Counted from the stretch's first letter, positions 8,104 through 17,612 are shown. The stretch is DNA of 64,000 bases from Afipia sp. (GCA_024707075.1 JANQAK010000001.1:248001-312000); one strand, 5' to 3'. Translations and numbers: made by a program. Notes: generated from the sequence alone by a model not told the origin.

Positions 8104-9756
8104 ATGCCTGCAACAACGAACTTCGAGGTCGTCGGGGTCGTCCTGACCGACGCCACAAATCGCCCGGTGACGACCGTCGGCATAGGCAACGATCCGCGCG
8201 TCAAGTCACTGGCCTCCGACAAGATGTGGATGGGCGATATCCGCAATCAGCGTCTGACGACGCTGAATTTGGATCGTAAGGTTTTTACAGTTTTGCTCAT
8301 TCCCATGGAACAGGGCGAACTGCTTGTCTTCAGCAACTCCCCGGGAGACGCGCTCCTTAACTTCATCGGGAGTGTGGATTTTGCTTGGGATATCTTTCAG
8401 CATCTGCTGACCGATCCGTTTGACGGAATGACGGTCGTGGATAAAAATGCCCACCTCGTCTATGTTTCGCCCATTCACGAAACATTCTTCGGCCTCAAAT
8501 CCGGAGACGGAATTGGCCGACCGGTCGAGCAAGTCATCGACAATACTCGCCTGCACGAAGTCGTTGCTTCCGGAAAATCGGAAATCGGCTCCATCCAGCG
8601 CATGCGCGGATCTGACCGCGTCGTTTCCCGCATTCCAATTAAGCGAGATGGCCAGATAATCGGCGCCATCGGACGAGTCATGTTCAAAGGACCTCAACAG
8701 CTGGAGGCGCTCAGCCTTCGGGTCAAAGCTCTCGAAGGAGAACTTGAGTTCTATAAACGCGAGACCGAGACCCTGCGATCCCGCGACTACGGATTAGAGG
8801 CCATTATCGGCGGGAGCACCGCAGTGCAGCGGCTCCGGGCGCAGATCATCAAGGTCGCTCCACTCGAGATCCCTGTTCTCATTCGCGGAGAAAGCGGGAC
8901 GGGCAAGGAACTCGTCGCACACGCCCTTCATCACCTCAGCCCGCGCCGCGACCGTTCGATGGTCAACGTGAATGCTGCAGCTCTTCCAGCCAATCTGGTG
9001 GAATCGGAGCTGTTCGGCTACGAAGCCGGCGCTTTTACAGGCGCCGACAAAAAAGGGCGTAAGGGTAAATTCGAACAAGCTGAAGGCGGCACGATCTTCC
9101 TGGATGAAATCGGCGACACACCCCTTGAGGTTCAGGCAAAACTTCTTCGCGTCCTACAGGATCGAATTGTCGAGCGCGTCGGCGGAGATCGCCCCCGGGC
9201 GGTAGATTTCCGCCTTGTCTCAGCAACGAACAAGGATCTCCAGGCTTCGGTTGAGAGCGGAGTCTTTCGGCTCGATCTGTTTTATCGCATCTCGCCGATT
9301 GTCATCGAACTTCCACCATTACGCGAAAGGATCGAAGACATCCCTTTGCTGGCGACGAAGTTTCTGCATGACATTGCATACCGGCACGCCAGACCCGTGC
9401 CTGATATCAGCGCAGCAGCGTTGGCCGAGCTGGCCGAAAGGCCTTGGCCCGGCAACATTCGCCAGCTTCAGCATGAGATCGAACGCGCCTTTGTTTTTTC
9501 TGACGCTGTTACCATCTGCGTGGAGGATCTCTCCCCGATGCCCGCGCGCCTTGGCGCGGCGCCCCCACCAATCGCGCCGCGAGATATTCTAACCCGTGAT
9601 CTCAAGAACGTCGTTGCCGAGCTTCAGAACGAGCAAATCAAGGAAGCCATAGCGGCATGTGGCGGCAACAAGAAGAAAGCCGCAGCTCTCTTGGGGATTT
9701 CTCGTTCATTTTTGTACAAGAAACTCGCCGAAATGGGCGAAGGTCAGGATACTTGA
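8104..9756 (+). CDS. Sigma-54-dependent transcriptional activator (PAS-AAA+-Fis)
   Basis: A 550-residue bacterial enhancer-binding protein. An N-terminal region (1-100) of unknown fold precedes a PAS-like sensor (about 105-200), a coiled segment (about 200-225), then the AAA+ domain with Walker A GESGTGKE (262-269), the sigma-54 contact loop GAFTGA (309-314) and Walker B IFLDEI, and a Fis-type helix-turn-helix at the end (GNKKKAAALLGISRSFLYKKL). The frame is open from a GTG at 8080, but the ATG at 8104 has a GAGGA ribosome-binding site. It very probably drives the neighbouring -24/-12 promoters. The ligand sensed by the PAS or N-terminal region is unknown. Confidence 0.92.
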   Translation: MPATTNFEVVGVVLTDATNRPVTTVGIGNDPRVKSLASDKMWMGDIRNQRLTTLNLDRKVFTVLLIPMEQGELLVFSNSPGDALLNFIGSVDFAWDIFQHLLTDPFDGMTVVDKNAHLVYVSPIHETFFGLKSGDGIGRPVEQVIDNTRLHEVVASGKSEIGSIQRMRGSDRVVSRIPIKRDGQIIGAIGRVMFKGPQQLEALSLRVKALEGELEFYKRETETLRSRDYGLEAIIGGSTAVQRLRAQIIKVAPLEIPVLIRGESGTGKELVAHALHHLSPRRDRSMVNVNAAALPANLVESELFGYEAGAFTGADKKGRKGKFEQAEGGTIFLDEIGDTPLEVQAKLLRVLQDRIVERVGGDRPRAVDFRLVSATNKDLQASVESGVFRLDLFYRISPIVIELPPLRERIEDIPLLATKFLHDIAYRHARPVPDISAAALAELAERPWPGNIRQLQHEIERAFVFSDAVTICVEDLSPMPARLGAAPPPIAPRDILTRDLKNVVAELQNEQIKEAIAACGGNKKKAAALLGISRSFLYKKLAEMGEGQDT

Positions 9757-9765
9757 AACGATGGA

Positions 9766-9788
9766 CGGAAGAGAGGGCATCTCTCCTC
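9766..9788. terminator. Inverted repeat between convergent genes
   Basis: GGAAGAGAG and CTCTCcTCC flank a 5-base loop in the 46 bases between the end of the activator and the end of the convergent binding-protein gene. It could terminate transcription from either side. There is no clear T-tract. Confidence 0.35.
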
Positions 9789-9802
9789 CGCCCGATCGGC
9801 CG

Positions 9803-11020
9803 TTACTTCTTAATTAGTGGACACTCACTCTCCGAAAGCGGCCGGAAGGCTTGATCAGCAGGAATGGTCGCAATGACGTTCATCAGATCCCATTCCCCTT
9901 TCGACTCGGATGGCTTCTTGGCCTGAAGCAAATACATATCACGCATCATTCGACCGTCTTCGCGGATGCTGCCATTCTTGGTCATAAAGTCATTGACCGG
10001 GATGCTTCTCATTTGTGTCATCACAGCCTTTGTCTCATCCGTGCCTGCGGCCTTCACTGCCTTCAGGTAGTGCATCGCCGCGCTATAAATACCCGCCTGA
10101 AACATCGTTGGCGGCTTTCCCCCATGACGCTCAGCGAAGCGCTTTGAGAAAGCGCGCGTCTCGTCGTTCTGGTCCCAGTAATAGGCCTCGGTAAACAACA
10201 GTCCCTGCGCCGCATTGAGTCCAAGCGTGTGAATATCGGTCAACAAAACCAGAAGACCGGCCATCTTTTGTCCACCTGACACAACACCAAAATCCGCTGC
10301 AGTCTTGATCGCGTTGATGGTGTCCGCGCCGGCGTTCGCAAGCCCTATGACCTGAGCTTTCGAGGCCTGTGCTTGCAGGATAAAAGACGAAAAGTCGGAC
10401 GAGTTTAGTGGAGCCCTCACCGACCCGATGACCTTGCCGTTCTTTCGCTTCACGATCGTCGAAGTTTCCTGTTCAAGCGAGTGGCCGAATGCATAGTCTG
10501 CCGTCAGAAAGAACCAGCTATCGCCGCCGCCTTGCTTCATGATTGCACTCGCCGTCCCGTTCGCGAGCGCATAAGTATCGTAGACCCAATGAATTCCGGT
10601 TGGCGAGCACGCCTTGCCGGTCAGCGCGGTCGATCCGGCGGCTGTCGTGATTGCAATCCGGTTCTTTTCCTGGGACATGCCTTGCACAGCGAGAGCAACC
10701 CCTGAGTTGCCAAGCCCCATAATGGTGTCGACCTTGTCGACATCGTACCAACGGCGAGCGATCGCACTGCCGACGTCCACCTTGTTCTGAAGATCAGCGG
10801 AAAGCACCTCGATCGGCTTTCCATTCACCTTGCCGCCGAAATCCTCAACGGCCATCTTGACCGCGACAACGTCGCCAGGCCCCTGAATGTCGGCATAAGG
10901 CCCGGACATATCGTCAAGAACGCCGATCTTGACGACATCATCCGAGTATTGTGCAACGCCGTAACTCGACGACGCGACAATCCAAATTGCAGTCGCTGCT
11001 GCGGTGGCAAGAAATTTCAT
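9803..11020 (-). CDS. Liv-type ABC transporter substrate-binding protein
   Basis: A 405-residue periplasmic protein of the branched-chain amino acid binding family (type I fold). It starts with a signal peptide (MKFLATAAATAIWIVASSSYG, written in part, then AQ) and continues DDVVKIGVLDDMSGPYADIQ, the family's first strand. The ATG at 11020 follows GGGAGGA and a sigma-54 promoter; the upstream ATG at 11044 would lie at the transcript start. No permease or ATPase gene adjoins it, so it must use components elsewhere. In such catabolic clusters these proteins often bind aromatic or other carboxylates. A paralogue lies at 37432-38658. Confidence 0.88.
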   Translation of the reverse strand: MKFLATAAATAIWIVASSSYGVAQYSDDVVKIGVLDDMSGPYADIQGPGDVVAVKMAVEDFGGKVNGKPIEVLSADLQNKVDVGSAIARRWYDVDKVDTIMGLGNSGVALAVQGMSQEKNRIAITTAAGSTALTGKACSPTGIHWVYDTYALANGTASAIMKQGGGDSWFFLTADYAFGHSLEQETSTIVKRKNGKVIGSVRAPLNSSDFSSFILQAQASKAQVIGLANAGADTINAIKTAADFGVVSGGQKMAGLLVLLTDIHTLGLNAAQGLLFTEAYYWDQNDETRAFSKRFAERHGGKPPTMFQAGIYSAAMHYLKAVKAAGTDETKAVMTQMRSIPVNDFMTKNGSIREDGRMMRDMYLLQAKKPSESKGEWDLMNVIATIPADQAFRPLSESECPLIKK

Positions 11021-11052
11021 GTGATGTCCTCCCGTTAATCCCACCGAAGGAC

Positions 11053-11069
11053 AGCAAGGAGAGTGCCAG
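11053..11069 (-). promoter_or_regulatory. Sigma-54 promoter of the binding-protein gene
   Basis: The minus strand reads cTGGCACtctccTTGCt with GG-N10-GC spacing. The start would be near 11041, about 20 bases before the ATG at 11020, leaving room for the GGGAGGA ribosome-binding site. Confidence 0.8.
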
Positions 11070-11140
11070 TTAAAAATATGCAGGAATCCTTGAGGTTTCC
11101 GAAGTGACCGCCGGTCTCAATTGACTTCGCCAGAGACACC

Positions 11141-11157
11141 TGTGTTTTCGATCAACA
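11141..11157. promoter_or_regulatory. Candidate enhancer TGT-N11-ACA between divergent promoters
   Basis: TGTGTTTTCGATCAACA lies roughly 108 bases upstream of one predicted start and 117 bases upstream of the other, the usual distance for an enhancer-binding protein. It sits inside a longer inverted repeat with 7-base arms CTGTGTT (11140-11146) and AACACAG (11154-11160). Confidence 0.45.
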
Positions 11158-11238
11158 CAGAAATTGCCCGAAAGCCGCCACCGTCTCTGCTGCACCGCCC
11201 GAGACGATCGTATGGTTCTCCCGCACGCAATCGTACAG

Positions 11239-11254
11239 TGGCACAGAGTTTGCT
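11239..11254 (+). promoter_or_regulatory. Sigma-54 promoter of the MaoC gene
   Basis: TGGCACagagtTTGCT has the full TGGCAC and TTGC boxes with GG-N10-GC spacing. Transcription would begin near 11266, 21 bases before the ATG at 11287. Confidence 0.8.
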
Positions 11255-11286
11255 GCCTGATGCTTACCAATAACAAGGAAACGGAT

Positions 11287-11763
11287 ATGGATCAGCCACG
11301 CGGGATGTATTTTGAAGATTTCGAGATCGGGAAAATACTGGTGACCCCAGCCCGAACGATAACGTCCACCGACATCGTGAACTTCGCCTGCCTCTCAGGC
11401 GACTTCAATGAGGTGCACACCAATTTCGAGTACTGCAAATCAACCCAGTTTGGCGAACCGATTGCTCACGGACCGCTGATCTACGCGATCGCCGGTGGCC
11501 TGACCTACGCGAGCGGCATTAACGACGGAACTCTCCTGGCGCTACTTGAAATCACCAACTGGCGCATCGTCACGCCCGTCAAGCACGGAGACACGATCCG
11601 CGTATATGCGACTGTGACCGCAACCCGCGCCTCGTCCAAAACTGACCGTGGTTCTGTTACATTGCAACGAAGCATCCGAAACCAGAACGACGTCGAGGTG
11701 CAGCAGATGACGGCTACCCTCTTGTATCGCCGGCGTCCGCAAGGCGACGCCAAGCACGACTAG
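11287..11763 (+). CDS. MaoC-like (R)-specific enoyl-CoA hydratase/dehydratase
   Basis: A 158-residue single hot-dog-fold protein with the hydratase-2 motif (SGDFNEVHTN, Asp and His catalytic pair) followed by IAHGPLIYAIAGGL. Relatives hydrate trans-2-enoyl-CoA to the (R)-3-hydroxyacyl-CoA. The longer open frame back to 11164 overlaps the promoter, so the ATG at 11287 is used. It stands alone as a rightward transcript, convergent with the Bug binding-protein gene. Confidence 0.85.
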   Translation: MDQPRGMYFEDFEIGKILVTPARTITSTDIVNFACLSGDFNEVHTNFEYCKSTQFGEPIAHGPLIYAIAGGLTYASGINDGTLLALLEITNWRIVTPVKHGDTIRVYATVTATRASSKTDRGSVTLQRSIRNQNDVEVQQMTATLLYRRRPQGDAKHD

Positions 11764-11889
11764 GTCAGTCAGACCGCCGGCGCATCGGCAATCACGATCC
11801 AGATACAACGAAACAGACGAGAATTGGCGGCCAGGCAGAACCTGCAGCCGCCAACTCATCCATCCCAGAGATTCCCTCGGGCTTTCGAA

Positions 11890-12870
11890 CTACTCCACCT
11901 TGATGCCGGCCTCGCGAATGAGTTTCCCCCAATCGTCGGTTTCGGACTTGAGGAATGCTCGGAGTTCTTCCGGGCCCCCTGTCATCATGGTGACGCCGCG
12001 CTCGGCAACCTTGGATCGCAATTGAGCGTCTTCGGTCGCAATACGCAAAGCGTTTGCAAGCTTGGCAATGATTGGTTCCGGTGTTCCCTTTGAAACGAAG
12101 AGAGCTTGCCAGAATACGCCGTGCACACCGGGCAGAGTTTCCGCAACGGTAGGCGCGTTTGGCAGAAGCGCCGCGCGCTTGTTCGACGTAACCGCAAGAA
12201 TATGACCGGCACCTTGCTCGGAAACGGGAACGGCATCGAGCGGCGTCGCGAAGGTGGCATCGAGCCTGCCAGCCAGAATGTCAATAATGGCGGGCGCGGC
12301 ACCCTTGTAAGGGATATGCATCAGTTGCACTCCGGCGCGCCGGCTGACCATTTCGAGGATCAGATGGTTGACCGCCCCGTTTCCTGAACTGGCGACGTTG
12401 AGCTGGCCAGGTTTTTCCTTCGCATAGGCGAGAAATTCAGCGAACGACCGGGCTGGAACATTTTTACTTGTAAGAAGTACGAACGGCGTCTCGTAGGCGA
12501 GCCCGATCGGATCCAGCTCCGTCATCGGACTGCGCGGCGTAAGCGAAGGCTGCAAACTGGGGTTGATGGCAAGGCTCGTCGTCCCCATCAGCACTGTATA
12601 GCCGTCGGGCGGCGACTGCGCGACAAACGTCGCAGCCAATGAAGCTGCTGCACCGACCTTGTTTTCGACGACGATTGGCTGACCAAGCTCGCGGCTCATC
12701 CGCTCGCCCAGCATGCGCGTCATCACGTCCGTCAATCCGCCGGCTGCGTATCCGACGATCAAGCGGATAGGACGGGTGGGATACTCGGATTGAGCGAAAG
12801 CGTCGGACTTTGCAGCAACGCAGAAGAACAACGCAGCCAGCAATGCAACTCGGCCCAGGTCTTTTTTCAT
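11890..12870 (-). CDS. Bug/TctC-family tripartite tricarboxylate transporter substrate-binding protein
   Basis: About 326 residues: a signal peptide (LLAALFFCVAAKSDAFA) then YPTRPIRLIVGYAAGGLTDVMTRML, the hallmark start of Bug-family binding proteins. These bind carboxylates in the periplasm, and some feed TctAB permeases. It is the last gene of the leftward operon that starts near 17485. There is no TctAB beside it, but a TctBA pair lies at 20411-22360 under the same kind of promoter. Start chosen between adjacent ATG codons at 12873 and 12870. Confidence 0.85.
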   Translation of the reverse strand: MKKDLGRVALLAALFFCVAAKSDAFAQSEYPTRPIRLIVGYAAGGLTDVMTRMLGERMSRELGQPIVVENKVGAAASLAATFVAQSPPDGYTVLMGTTSLAINPSLQPSLTPRSPMTELDPIGLAYETPFVLLTSKNVPARSFAEFLAYAKEKPGQLNVASSGNGAVNHLILEMVSRRAGVQLMHIPYKGAAPAIIDILAGRLDATFATPLDAVPVSEQGAGHILAVTSNKRAALLPNAPTVAETLPGVHGVFWQALFVSKGTPEPIIAKLANALRIATEDAQLRSKVAERGVTMMTGGPEELRAFLKSETDDWGKLIREAGIKVE

Positions 12871-13028
12871 CATTCTTAAGGTTATCCCATGTATCGGTCC
12901 GCGCTCCATACAATAGCGCCCGGCCCAGCTTAGTAAACTTACTCGTACGACGTCGGCTTGTTGCGCCCGGCGATAATCTCGTATCAGTCCAACACGCGCC
13001 TCGTTGCACCCTGCACTTTGGGCTTTGG

Positions 13029-14174
13029 TTAGAGTCCCATTTCCTTCGCAACCACATTGCGCAGAATGTCGCTGGTTCCTCCCCCGATCGGGCCGAGGCG
13101 CGTATCCCGGAAGATGCGCTGCATGTCGCCCTGCACATAGCCGCTGCCGGCAAAAATGGACATCCCGAGATCCGCGACCTTCCAGGCGTTTTCCGCCGCA
13201 ACTGTCTTGGCAGTGGCCGTCTCCATCACAGCGTCGACGCCCGCATCCAGCATATCGGCGGTGTGGAATGTCATTGCGCGCGCGGATTCCGTCAGCATTT
13301 GCATTTCGGCGAGCCGATGCGAGATCACCTGATACTCAGTCAGGGACTTTCCGAATGCCTTGCGTTCCTTTGCGAAGGCCTTGGCGATCTCGATGACCTT
13401 GAGCGCCTGGCCACAGCTCGCCGCCGCGAGCACCAGCCGCTCCATGTTGAGACCCCGCATAAGGAGCTTCCAGCCCTCATTTTCCGCGCCCAGCAGATTG
13501 CTGGCGGGAACGCGCACATCGTCGAAGAACACTTCATTGATCAACGTCGTTCGGCTGCCCAGCGGATCGAGATTGCGAATCTGGATCCCCGCCGACTTTG
13601 CATCGACAAGGAACATGCTGAGGCCCCGGCGGCCCGCGTCCGGATTGGTCTTCGCGCTGACCACCATGAGATCGGCGACATGCGCATTGGTGATGAAGAC
13701 TTTCTGGCCCGTGATGATGTAGTCGTCACCGTCGCGCACCGCCCGGGTGCGAATACCTGCCGCATCCGAACCGCTCGATGGCTCCGTGTAGCAGATCGCC
13801 ATCTGGATGTTTCCGGCAATGATCTGCGGAATGTAGGTGCGCTTGTGTTCCTCGCTGCCTGCATGCCGCAGCGCCGTTCCTCCGTAAATCGTCGGGCCCA
13901 GATAGGCCGTGGACAGCCCCTTGTGATGATAGGCAAGCGCTTCAAGGAGAATCGTGAGATCCTTGTGCGAGCAATTTGCGCCTCCGTACGTTTCGTCGAA
14001 AGGAAACGCGAACCAGCCCGCGCGCGCGAGTTCGGCGTGCGCATGATGCGGATAAGCCGAACGCACTTCATGGTCGCTGATTGCTTCGCTCGGAAACACA
14101 CGTTCAAGAAGGCGAAGGACGTTGTCACGCATCAATACTTGATCTTCGGTGAACCCGAATGTTTTGTAGGGCAT
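13029..14174 (-). CDS. Acyl-CoA dehydrogenase
   Basis: A 381-residue acyl-CoA dehydrogenase with all three domains. The middle domain has CYTEPSSGSDA and KVFITNAHVADL; the C-terminal domain has GLNMERLVLAAASCG, where the Glu aligns with the catalytic base of the isovaleryl-CoA dehydrogenase-like branch, and ends RDTRLGPIGGGTSDILRNVV. It should form a 2,3-enoyl-CoA, passing electrons to ETF. The SCP2-type thiolase gene ends 29 bases upstream, fitting a beta-oxidation-like operon. Confidence 0.9.
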   Translation of the reverse strand: MPYKTFGFTEDQVLMRDNVLRLLERVFPSEAISDHEVRSAYPHHAHAELARAGWFAFPFDETYGGANCSHKDLTILLEALAYHHKGLSTAYLGPTIYGGTALRHAGSEEHKRTYIPQIIAGNIQMAICYTEPSSGSDAAGIRTRAVRDGDDYIITGQKVFITNAHVADLMVVSAKTNPDAGRRGLSMFLVDAKSAGIQIRNLDPLGSRTTLINEVFFDDVRVPASNLLGAENEGWKLLMRGLNMERLVLAAASCGQALKVIEIAKAFAKERKAFGKSLTEYQVISHRLAEMQMLTESARAMTFHTADMLDAGVDAVMETATAKTVAAENAWKVADLGMSIFAGSGYVQGDMQRIFRDTRLGPIGGGTSDILRNVVAKEMGL

Positions 14175-14203
14175 AGCTTGATATCTCCAGAATTTTCGGG
14201 TGA

Positions 14204-15376
14204 TCAGTTGCGATCACGGCCAAGGATCAGCGTGCAGTGCGACGACATGATGCCGCCCTCACTGTGCACGAGGGCGACCTCATGCTTGCTGACCTGACGA
14301 TTTGAGCATTCGCCGCGCAGTTGGCGCACGGCTTCGATGACGCCGAACAGCCCTCCCGCCGCCCCCGCATGGGCATGCGACAGCATTCCGCCATGCGTGT
14401 TGATGGGAAGACGCCCGTTGAAGGCGGCATGGCCTCCGGCGAACAAAGCTCCGCCCTCGCCGCGGCCACACAGACCTAGCTCTTCTGCTTCGATGATCGG
14501 CACGATACTGAAGCAGTCATACAGTTCGGCGAAATCTATCTCCTTCGGCCCGAGCCCGGCCATTGCGTAAGCAAGACGTCCGGATTCGACTGCGCCGAAC
14601 TCAGTCAAACTGGGCGACGCAATCAGATGTTCGTGGGTGTGATGTTCACCCACACCCAGGAGCCATGCCGGCGCTTTGGGACGGTCGCGCGCAAGGTCCG
14701 GATGAGCGACGATGATCGCGCCACCCGCATCCGATATTAGGCAACAATCCAGCACGCCCAGCGGATCGGCAATTCTCTTTGCATTGAGAACGTCATCGAC
14801 TGAAATTGCGGTCCGCATATGAGCATTCGGATGCAACATCGCATGCTGTCGCGATTGCACAGCGACGGCCGCCATCTGTTCCGACGTGGTGCCGTATTCG
14901 TGCATATAGCGGTTAGCCACCATTGCGTAGAGTGCCGGAATGAAGGCGCCGTATGGTGCCTCAAAATACGGATGACCAACCGCCGCAAGCGCGGTCACGG
15001 CCTCGTCGCGCGACAGGCCGGTGGCGCGGTTCTCTCCGGCGCAAATGAGCACAGCGCGGCATCGGCCGGCCGCAATCGCTGCCGCAGCGTGACCAATCAT
15101 CGCCGCCGGCGAAGCGCCGCCGACGATCACCGACGCGCAAAAGGTCGGCTTGAGCCCGAGATACTCCGCCAGCACCGAGCCCAGCATGAAATAGGGTTCG
15201 GTGAAGGAGTATGCCGTCAGCAGGCCGTCGATGTCGCTGGGCTTGAGCCCGGCGTCGTCGAGCGCGCGTTTTGCAGCCTGCGCGTTCAAGCCGAGGCCGG
15301 TCATGTTGGGCACCTTGCCGATGTCGGATTCGCCGACCCCGACAACAACTGCGCGATTGCGAAGACCTTCGCTCAT
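14204..15376 (-). CDS. SCP2-type thiolase (acetyl-CoA acetyltransferase, lipid-transfer family)
   Basis: A 390-residue protein of the thiolase-like lipid-transfer family (NRAVVVGVGESDIGKVPNMTG at the start, AELYDCFSIVPIIEAEELG and NTHGGMLSHAHAGAAGG in the C-terminal half). Members act with a small zinc-ribbon/OB-fold partner in thiolytic or retro-aldol cleavage of CoA esters, as in steroid side-chain breakdown. The partner gene lies immediately upstream, with an ATGA overlap. No deletion is seen. Confidence 0.9.
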   Translation of the reverse strand: MSEGLRNRAVVVGVGESDIGKVPNMTGLGLNAQAAKRALDDAGLKPSDIDGLLTAYSFTEPYFMLGSVLAEYLGLKPTFCASVIVGGASPAAMIGHAAAAIAAGRCRAVLICAGENRATGLSRDEAVTALAAVGHPYFEAPYGAFIPALYAMVANRYMHEYGTTSEQMAAVAVQSRQHAMLHPNAHMRTAISVDDVLNAKRIADPLGVLDCCLISDAGGAIIVAHPDLARDRPKAPAWLLGVGEHHTHEHLIASPSLTEFGAVESGRLAYAMAGLGPKEIDFAELYDCFSIVPIIEAEELGLCGRGEGGALFAGGHAAFNGRLPINTHGGMLSHAHAGAAGGLFGVIEAVRQLRGECSNRQVSKHEVALVHSEGGIMSSHCTLILGRDRN

Positions 15377-15793
15377 TTTGCGCTCCCCCCGGCGATCCGG
15401 AATTGAGGAACCGCGCCGTTTTCACGCACCTCGAAAGTGACTTCCACCGGCTGCCCGATGTGAGCCTGCTCCGCGTTGGGTCCAACGATATTGGTCAGCA
15501 TCCTCGGCCCCCTCCTCGAGATCAACAAGAGCGACCACGTAAGGGACTTTGTCGCGAAATGCCTGCGATGGCGCTCGCCGCACAGTCGTCACGGCATGAA
15601 CCGTACCCCGGCCGCATGCCTCGACCCACTCTGTCTGGTCGGACCAGCAGGTCGGGCACAAATGACGGGGAAGGTATCGCTTGAGCCCGCACGCTGCACA
15701 CTGCTGCAGCACGAGCTTTCCCTCGCGCGCGGCCTGCCAGTAAGGCGCACTGTCCGCGTTGCTGGCCGGCATCGGTAAATCGGAACTGCTCAC
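15373..15793 (-). pseudogene. Zinc-ribbon/OB-fold (DUF35) thiolase partner, frameshifted
   Basis: Begins at GTG 15793, overlapping the enoyl-CoA hydratase stop (GTGA). The zinc ribbon CAACGLKRYLPRHLCPTC is intact, followed by the OB-fold GRGTVHAVTTVRRAP. After ALVDLEEG the frame breaks at the C5 run 15508-15512. Removing one base gives PRMLTNIVG and VEVTFEVRENGAVPQFRIA, the normal C-terminus, ending at 15373 with an ATGA overlap with the thiolase gene. These proteins pair with the SCP2-type thiolase. The break is either a one-base error or inactivation. Confidence 0.8.
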
Positions 15794-16632
15794 TTGGCTT
15801 TCTTCCTGGCGCGCGCCACTTTGACAAAGGTTTCCCGTTCGGACGCCGCCGGGAAGTCCGGCTTCTTCTTGTTCATCAGCCCGTCGAGGCCCGCCTGAAA
15901 TGCCTGGCTGGTGAATGCAAGCGACTGACCGAGATTCTCGAATGCCATCATATCGTCCATCGAGCTCTCGAATGTTCTGCCCATCAGCCACTTCGCCAGA
16001 CCCATTGTCTCCACGGGCCCGTCTGCGAAGGCGTGCGCACGCTTGAGGCATTCCTCATCAAGGCGATCATCCGGCACGACAGCGGAAGCCACGCCGTTTT
16101 CAACGGCCTCCTTGCCGCTCCATGTCTTGTTCTCGAAGATAAAGGAGCGCGCGCGCGCCAGTCCGATCAGCCGCGGCAGGTTGTACATCACGCCAATGTC
16201 CGGGATCACACCGAGCCGGAAGAAGCCGGCCATCATCTGCGCGCTTTCAGCCGCGACGATGGTATCGCCGACCAAAGACAATCCAAAACCGCCGCCAATG
16301 GCATAGCCATTGACGCCAACCACGATAGGCTTGCGAAAGCGGATCAGCGCCGTCAGCCACTGCGCCGTTCTATTGAAGCGGACATGCGTCGACCACGGAT
16401 CCATTTCATTCTTCAGCATCGGCAAATCGCCGCCCGAGCAGAACGACTGTCCGCTGCCGGTGAGATATACGGCGCGGCAGTCTACGTCTGCTTCGAGCTC
16501 GTGAAACGTTGCGGCAATCAAGTTCCGCATGTCCTGGGTCAGTGAATTCCGATTCTCGTCACATGCGAGCCGGACGATGGTGACCGACCCGTCGCGGGTG
16601 ATCTTGATGGGTGATACTTTTTCTTGGTTCAT
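15790..16632 (-). CDS. Enoyl-CoA hydratase/isomerase family protein
   Basis: A 280-residue crotonase-family protein. Oxyanion-hole segments are SGQSFCSGGDLPML and GYAIGGGFGLSLVGD, and a Glu-bearing segment follows in the usual place (LGVIPDIGVMYNLPRLIG). The C-terminus is Lys/Arg rich. It probably hydrates or isomerises an enoyl-CoA in the same pathway as the adjoining dehydrogenase and thiolase. It lies 15 bases after the SDR gene and overlaps the OB-fold gene by 4 bases. Confidence 0.88.
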   Translation of the reverse strand: MNQEKVSPIKITRDGSVTIVRLACDENRNSLTQDMRNLIAATFHELEADVDCRAVYLTGSGQSFCSGGDLPMLKNEMDPWSTHVRFNRTAQWLTALIRFRKPIVVGVNGYAIGGGFGLSLVGDTIVAAESAQMMAGFFRLGVIPDIGVMYNLPRLIGLARARSFIFENKTWSGKEAVENGVASAVVPDDRLDEECLKRAHAFADGPVETMGLAKWLMGRTFESSMDDMMAFENLGQSLAFTSQAFQAGLDGLMNKKKPDFPAASERETFVKVARARKKAK

Positions 16633-16647
16633 GATCGCACCTTCGAA

Positions 16648-17461
16648 TTAGGACTTGCGTGGGCGAGAAGTGGCTTTGAATTGCCGACCGCCGTCCACGA
16701 CCAGATCGGTGCCGTTGACGTAAAGCGCCGCCGGAGACACGAGATAGGTCACTGCGGCGGCGATCTCGTCGACACGACCGAAACGGGCGACCGGAATTCT
16801 GTCGAGTTCAGCTTCAGCACGGTCCGTGTCTTCGTGAATTTTGCGCGTGCCGACGGTATCGGCAATCGGGCCTGGCGCGACCGTATTTGACAGAATGTTC
16901 TTCGGACCCCACTCCAGCGCGAGAGTGCGTGTCAGCGATTGAATGCCAGCTCTTCGCCGCTGCGGCAGGCGCACATTCGGGCCAGCCGCCCCAGGCGTAA
17001 GCGGTAATAATACTGACGATCCGGCCGACATGAGGAGAGGCCGACAGATAGGGAAACGCGGCACGACAGCAATGGAACGTGCCATTGAGATCAATATCAA
17101 CCACAGTCTTCCAGCCGTTGGACGAAAGTTCCTCGGTCGGACAGGCAAAATTCCCCGCGGCGTTATTGATGAGAATATCAATCCCGCCCCAGTGCTCGAC
17201 CGTCTTCGCCATCGCAGCGGCAACCGCGTCATAGTCCCGCACATCCATGACAATGCCGAGCGCTTCACCTCCTGCGCTTTTCAAACCTTCTGCAGCAGCG
17301 ATCACGACATCCTGCTTTCGGCTGGCAATCACGACGCGTGCGCCCAGTCGGGAAAACATCTGCGCGATGCCGAGCCCAATGCCTGTGCCGCCGCCGGTGA
17401 TAAAGGCCGTTCGCCCTGCGAGCATTGCAGGGGTGAAGATTGAAGAATTGAATTCGCTCAT
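16648..17461 (-). pseudogene. SDR (2,4-dienoyl-CoA reductase-like), frameshifted
   Basis: First gene of the second leftward operon. The N-terminal part from ATG 17461 (MSEFNSSIFTPAMLAGRTAF) has the nucleotide-binding GGGTGIGLG and NNAAGNF motifs, the NNAAGNF form being typical of peroxisomal-type 2,4-dienoyl-CoA reductases. After CAPAAAAK the frame shifts by one base near 16949-16956, and the rest (AGIQSLTRTLALEWGP to the end) continues in the next frame. Repaired length is about 270 residues. The break is not in a homopolymer. Confidence 0.78.
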
Positions 17462-17495
17462 CGATGTCTCGCTGTGGGTAATGCCCACGTCACTG

Positions 17496-17511
17496 TGCAA
17501 GGCGCATACCA
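17496..17511 (-). promoter_or_regulatory. Sigma-54 promoter of the second leftward operon
   Basis: The minus strand reads TGGTATGcgccTTGCA, with GG-N10-GC spacing and an exact TTGC box; the -24 box has two mismatches to TGGCACG. The start would be near 17485, 24 bases before the SDR ATG at 17461. Confidence 0.65.
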
Positions 17512-17595
17512 TCCGAGCGAAGCCGTCTGCGTTGAGAAAATGCAGCAACAGAAGCAGCATTTATGTCCAGTCCGCGTACAGCGCGGTGTGCGCTC

Positions 17596-17612
17596 TGTCT
17601 GCGTCGCGGACA
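17596..17612. promoter_or_regulatory. Candidate enhancer TGT-N11-ACA with extended inverted repeat
   Basis: TGTCTGCGTCGCGGACA sits between the two divergent promoters, about 119 and 86 bases upstream of the predicted starts. It is the core of a longer inverted repeat with arms TGCGCTCTGTC (17589-17599) and GACAGTGCGCA (17609-17619). A perfect 12-base palindrome CAGTGCGCACTG follows at 17611-17622. Confidence 0.5.

Noticed and set aside
12810-14297. Open frame of 495 codons on the plus strand
   Set aside because: Antisense to the acyl-CoA dehydrogenase at 13029-14174; no recognisable domain.
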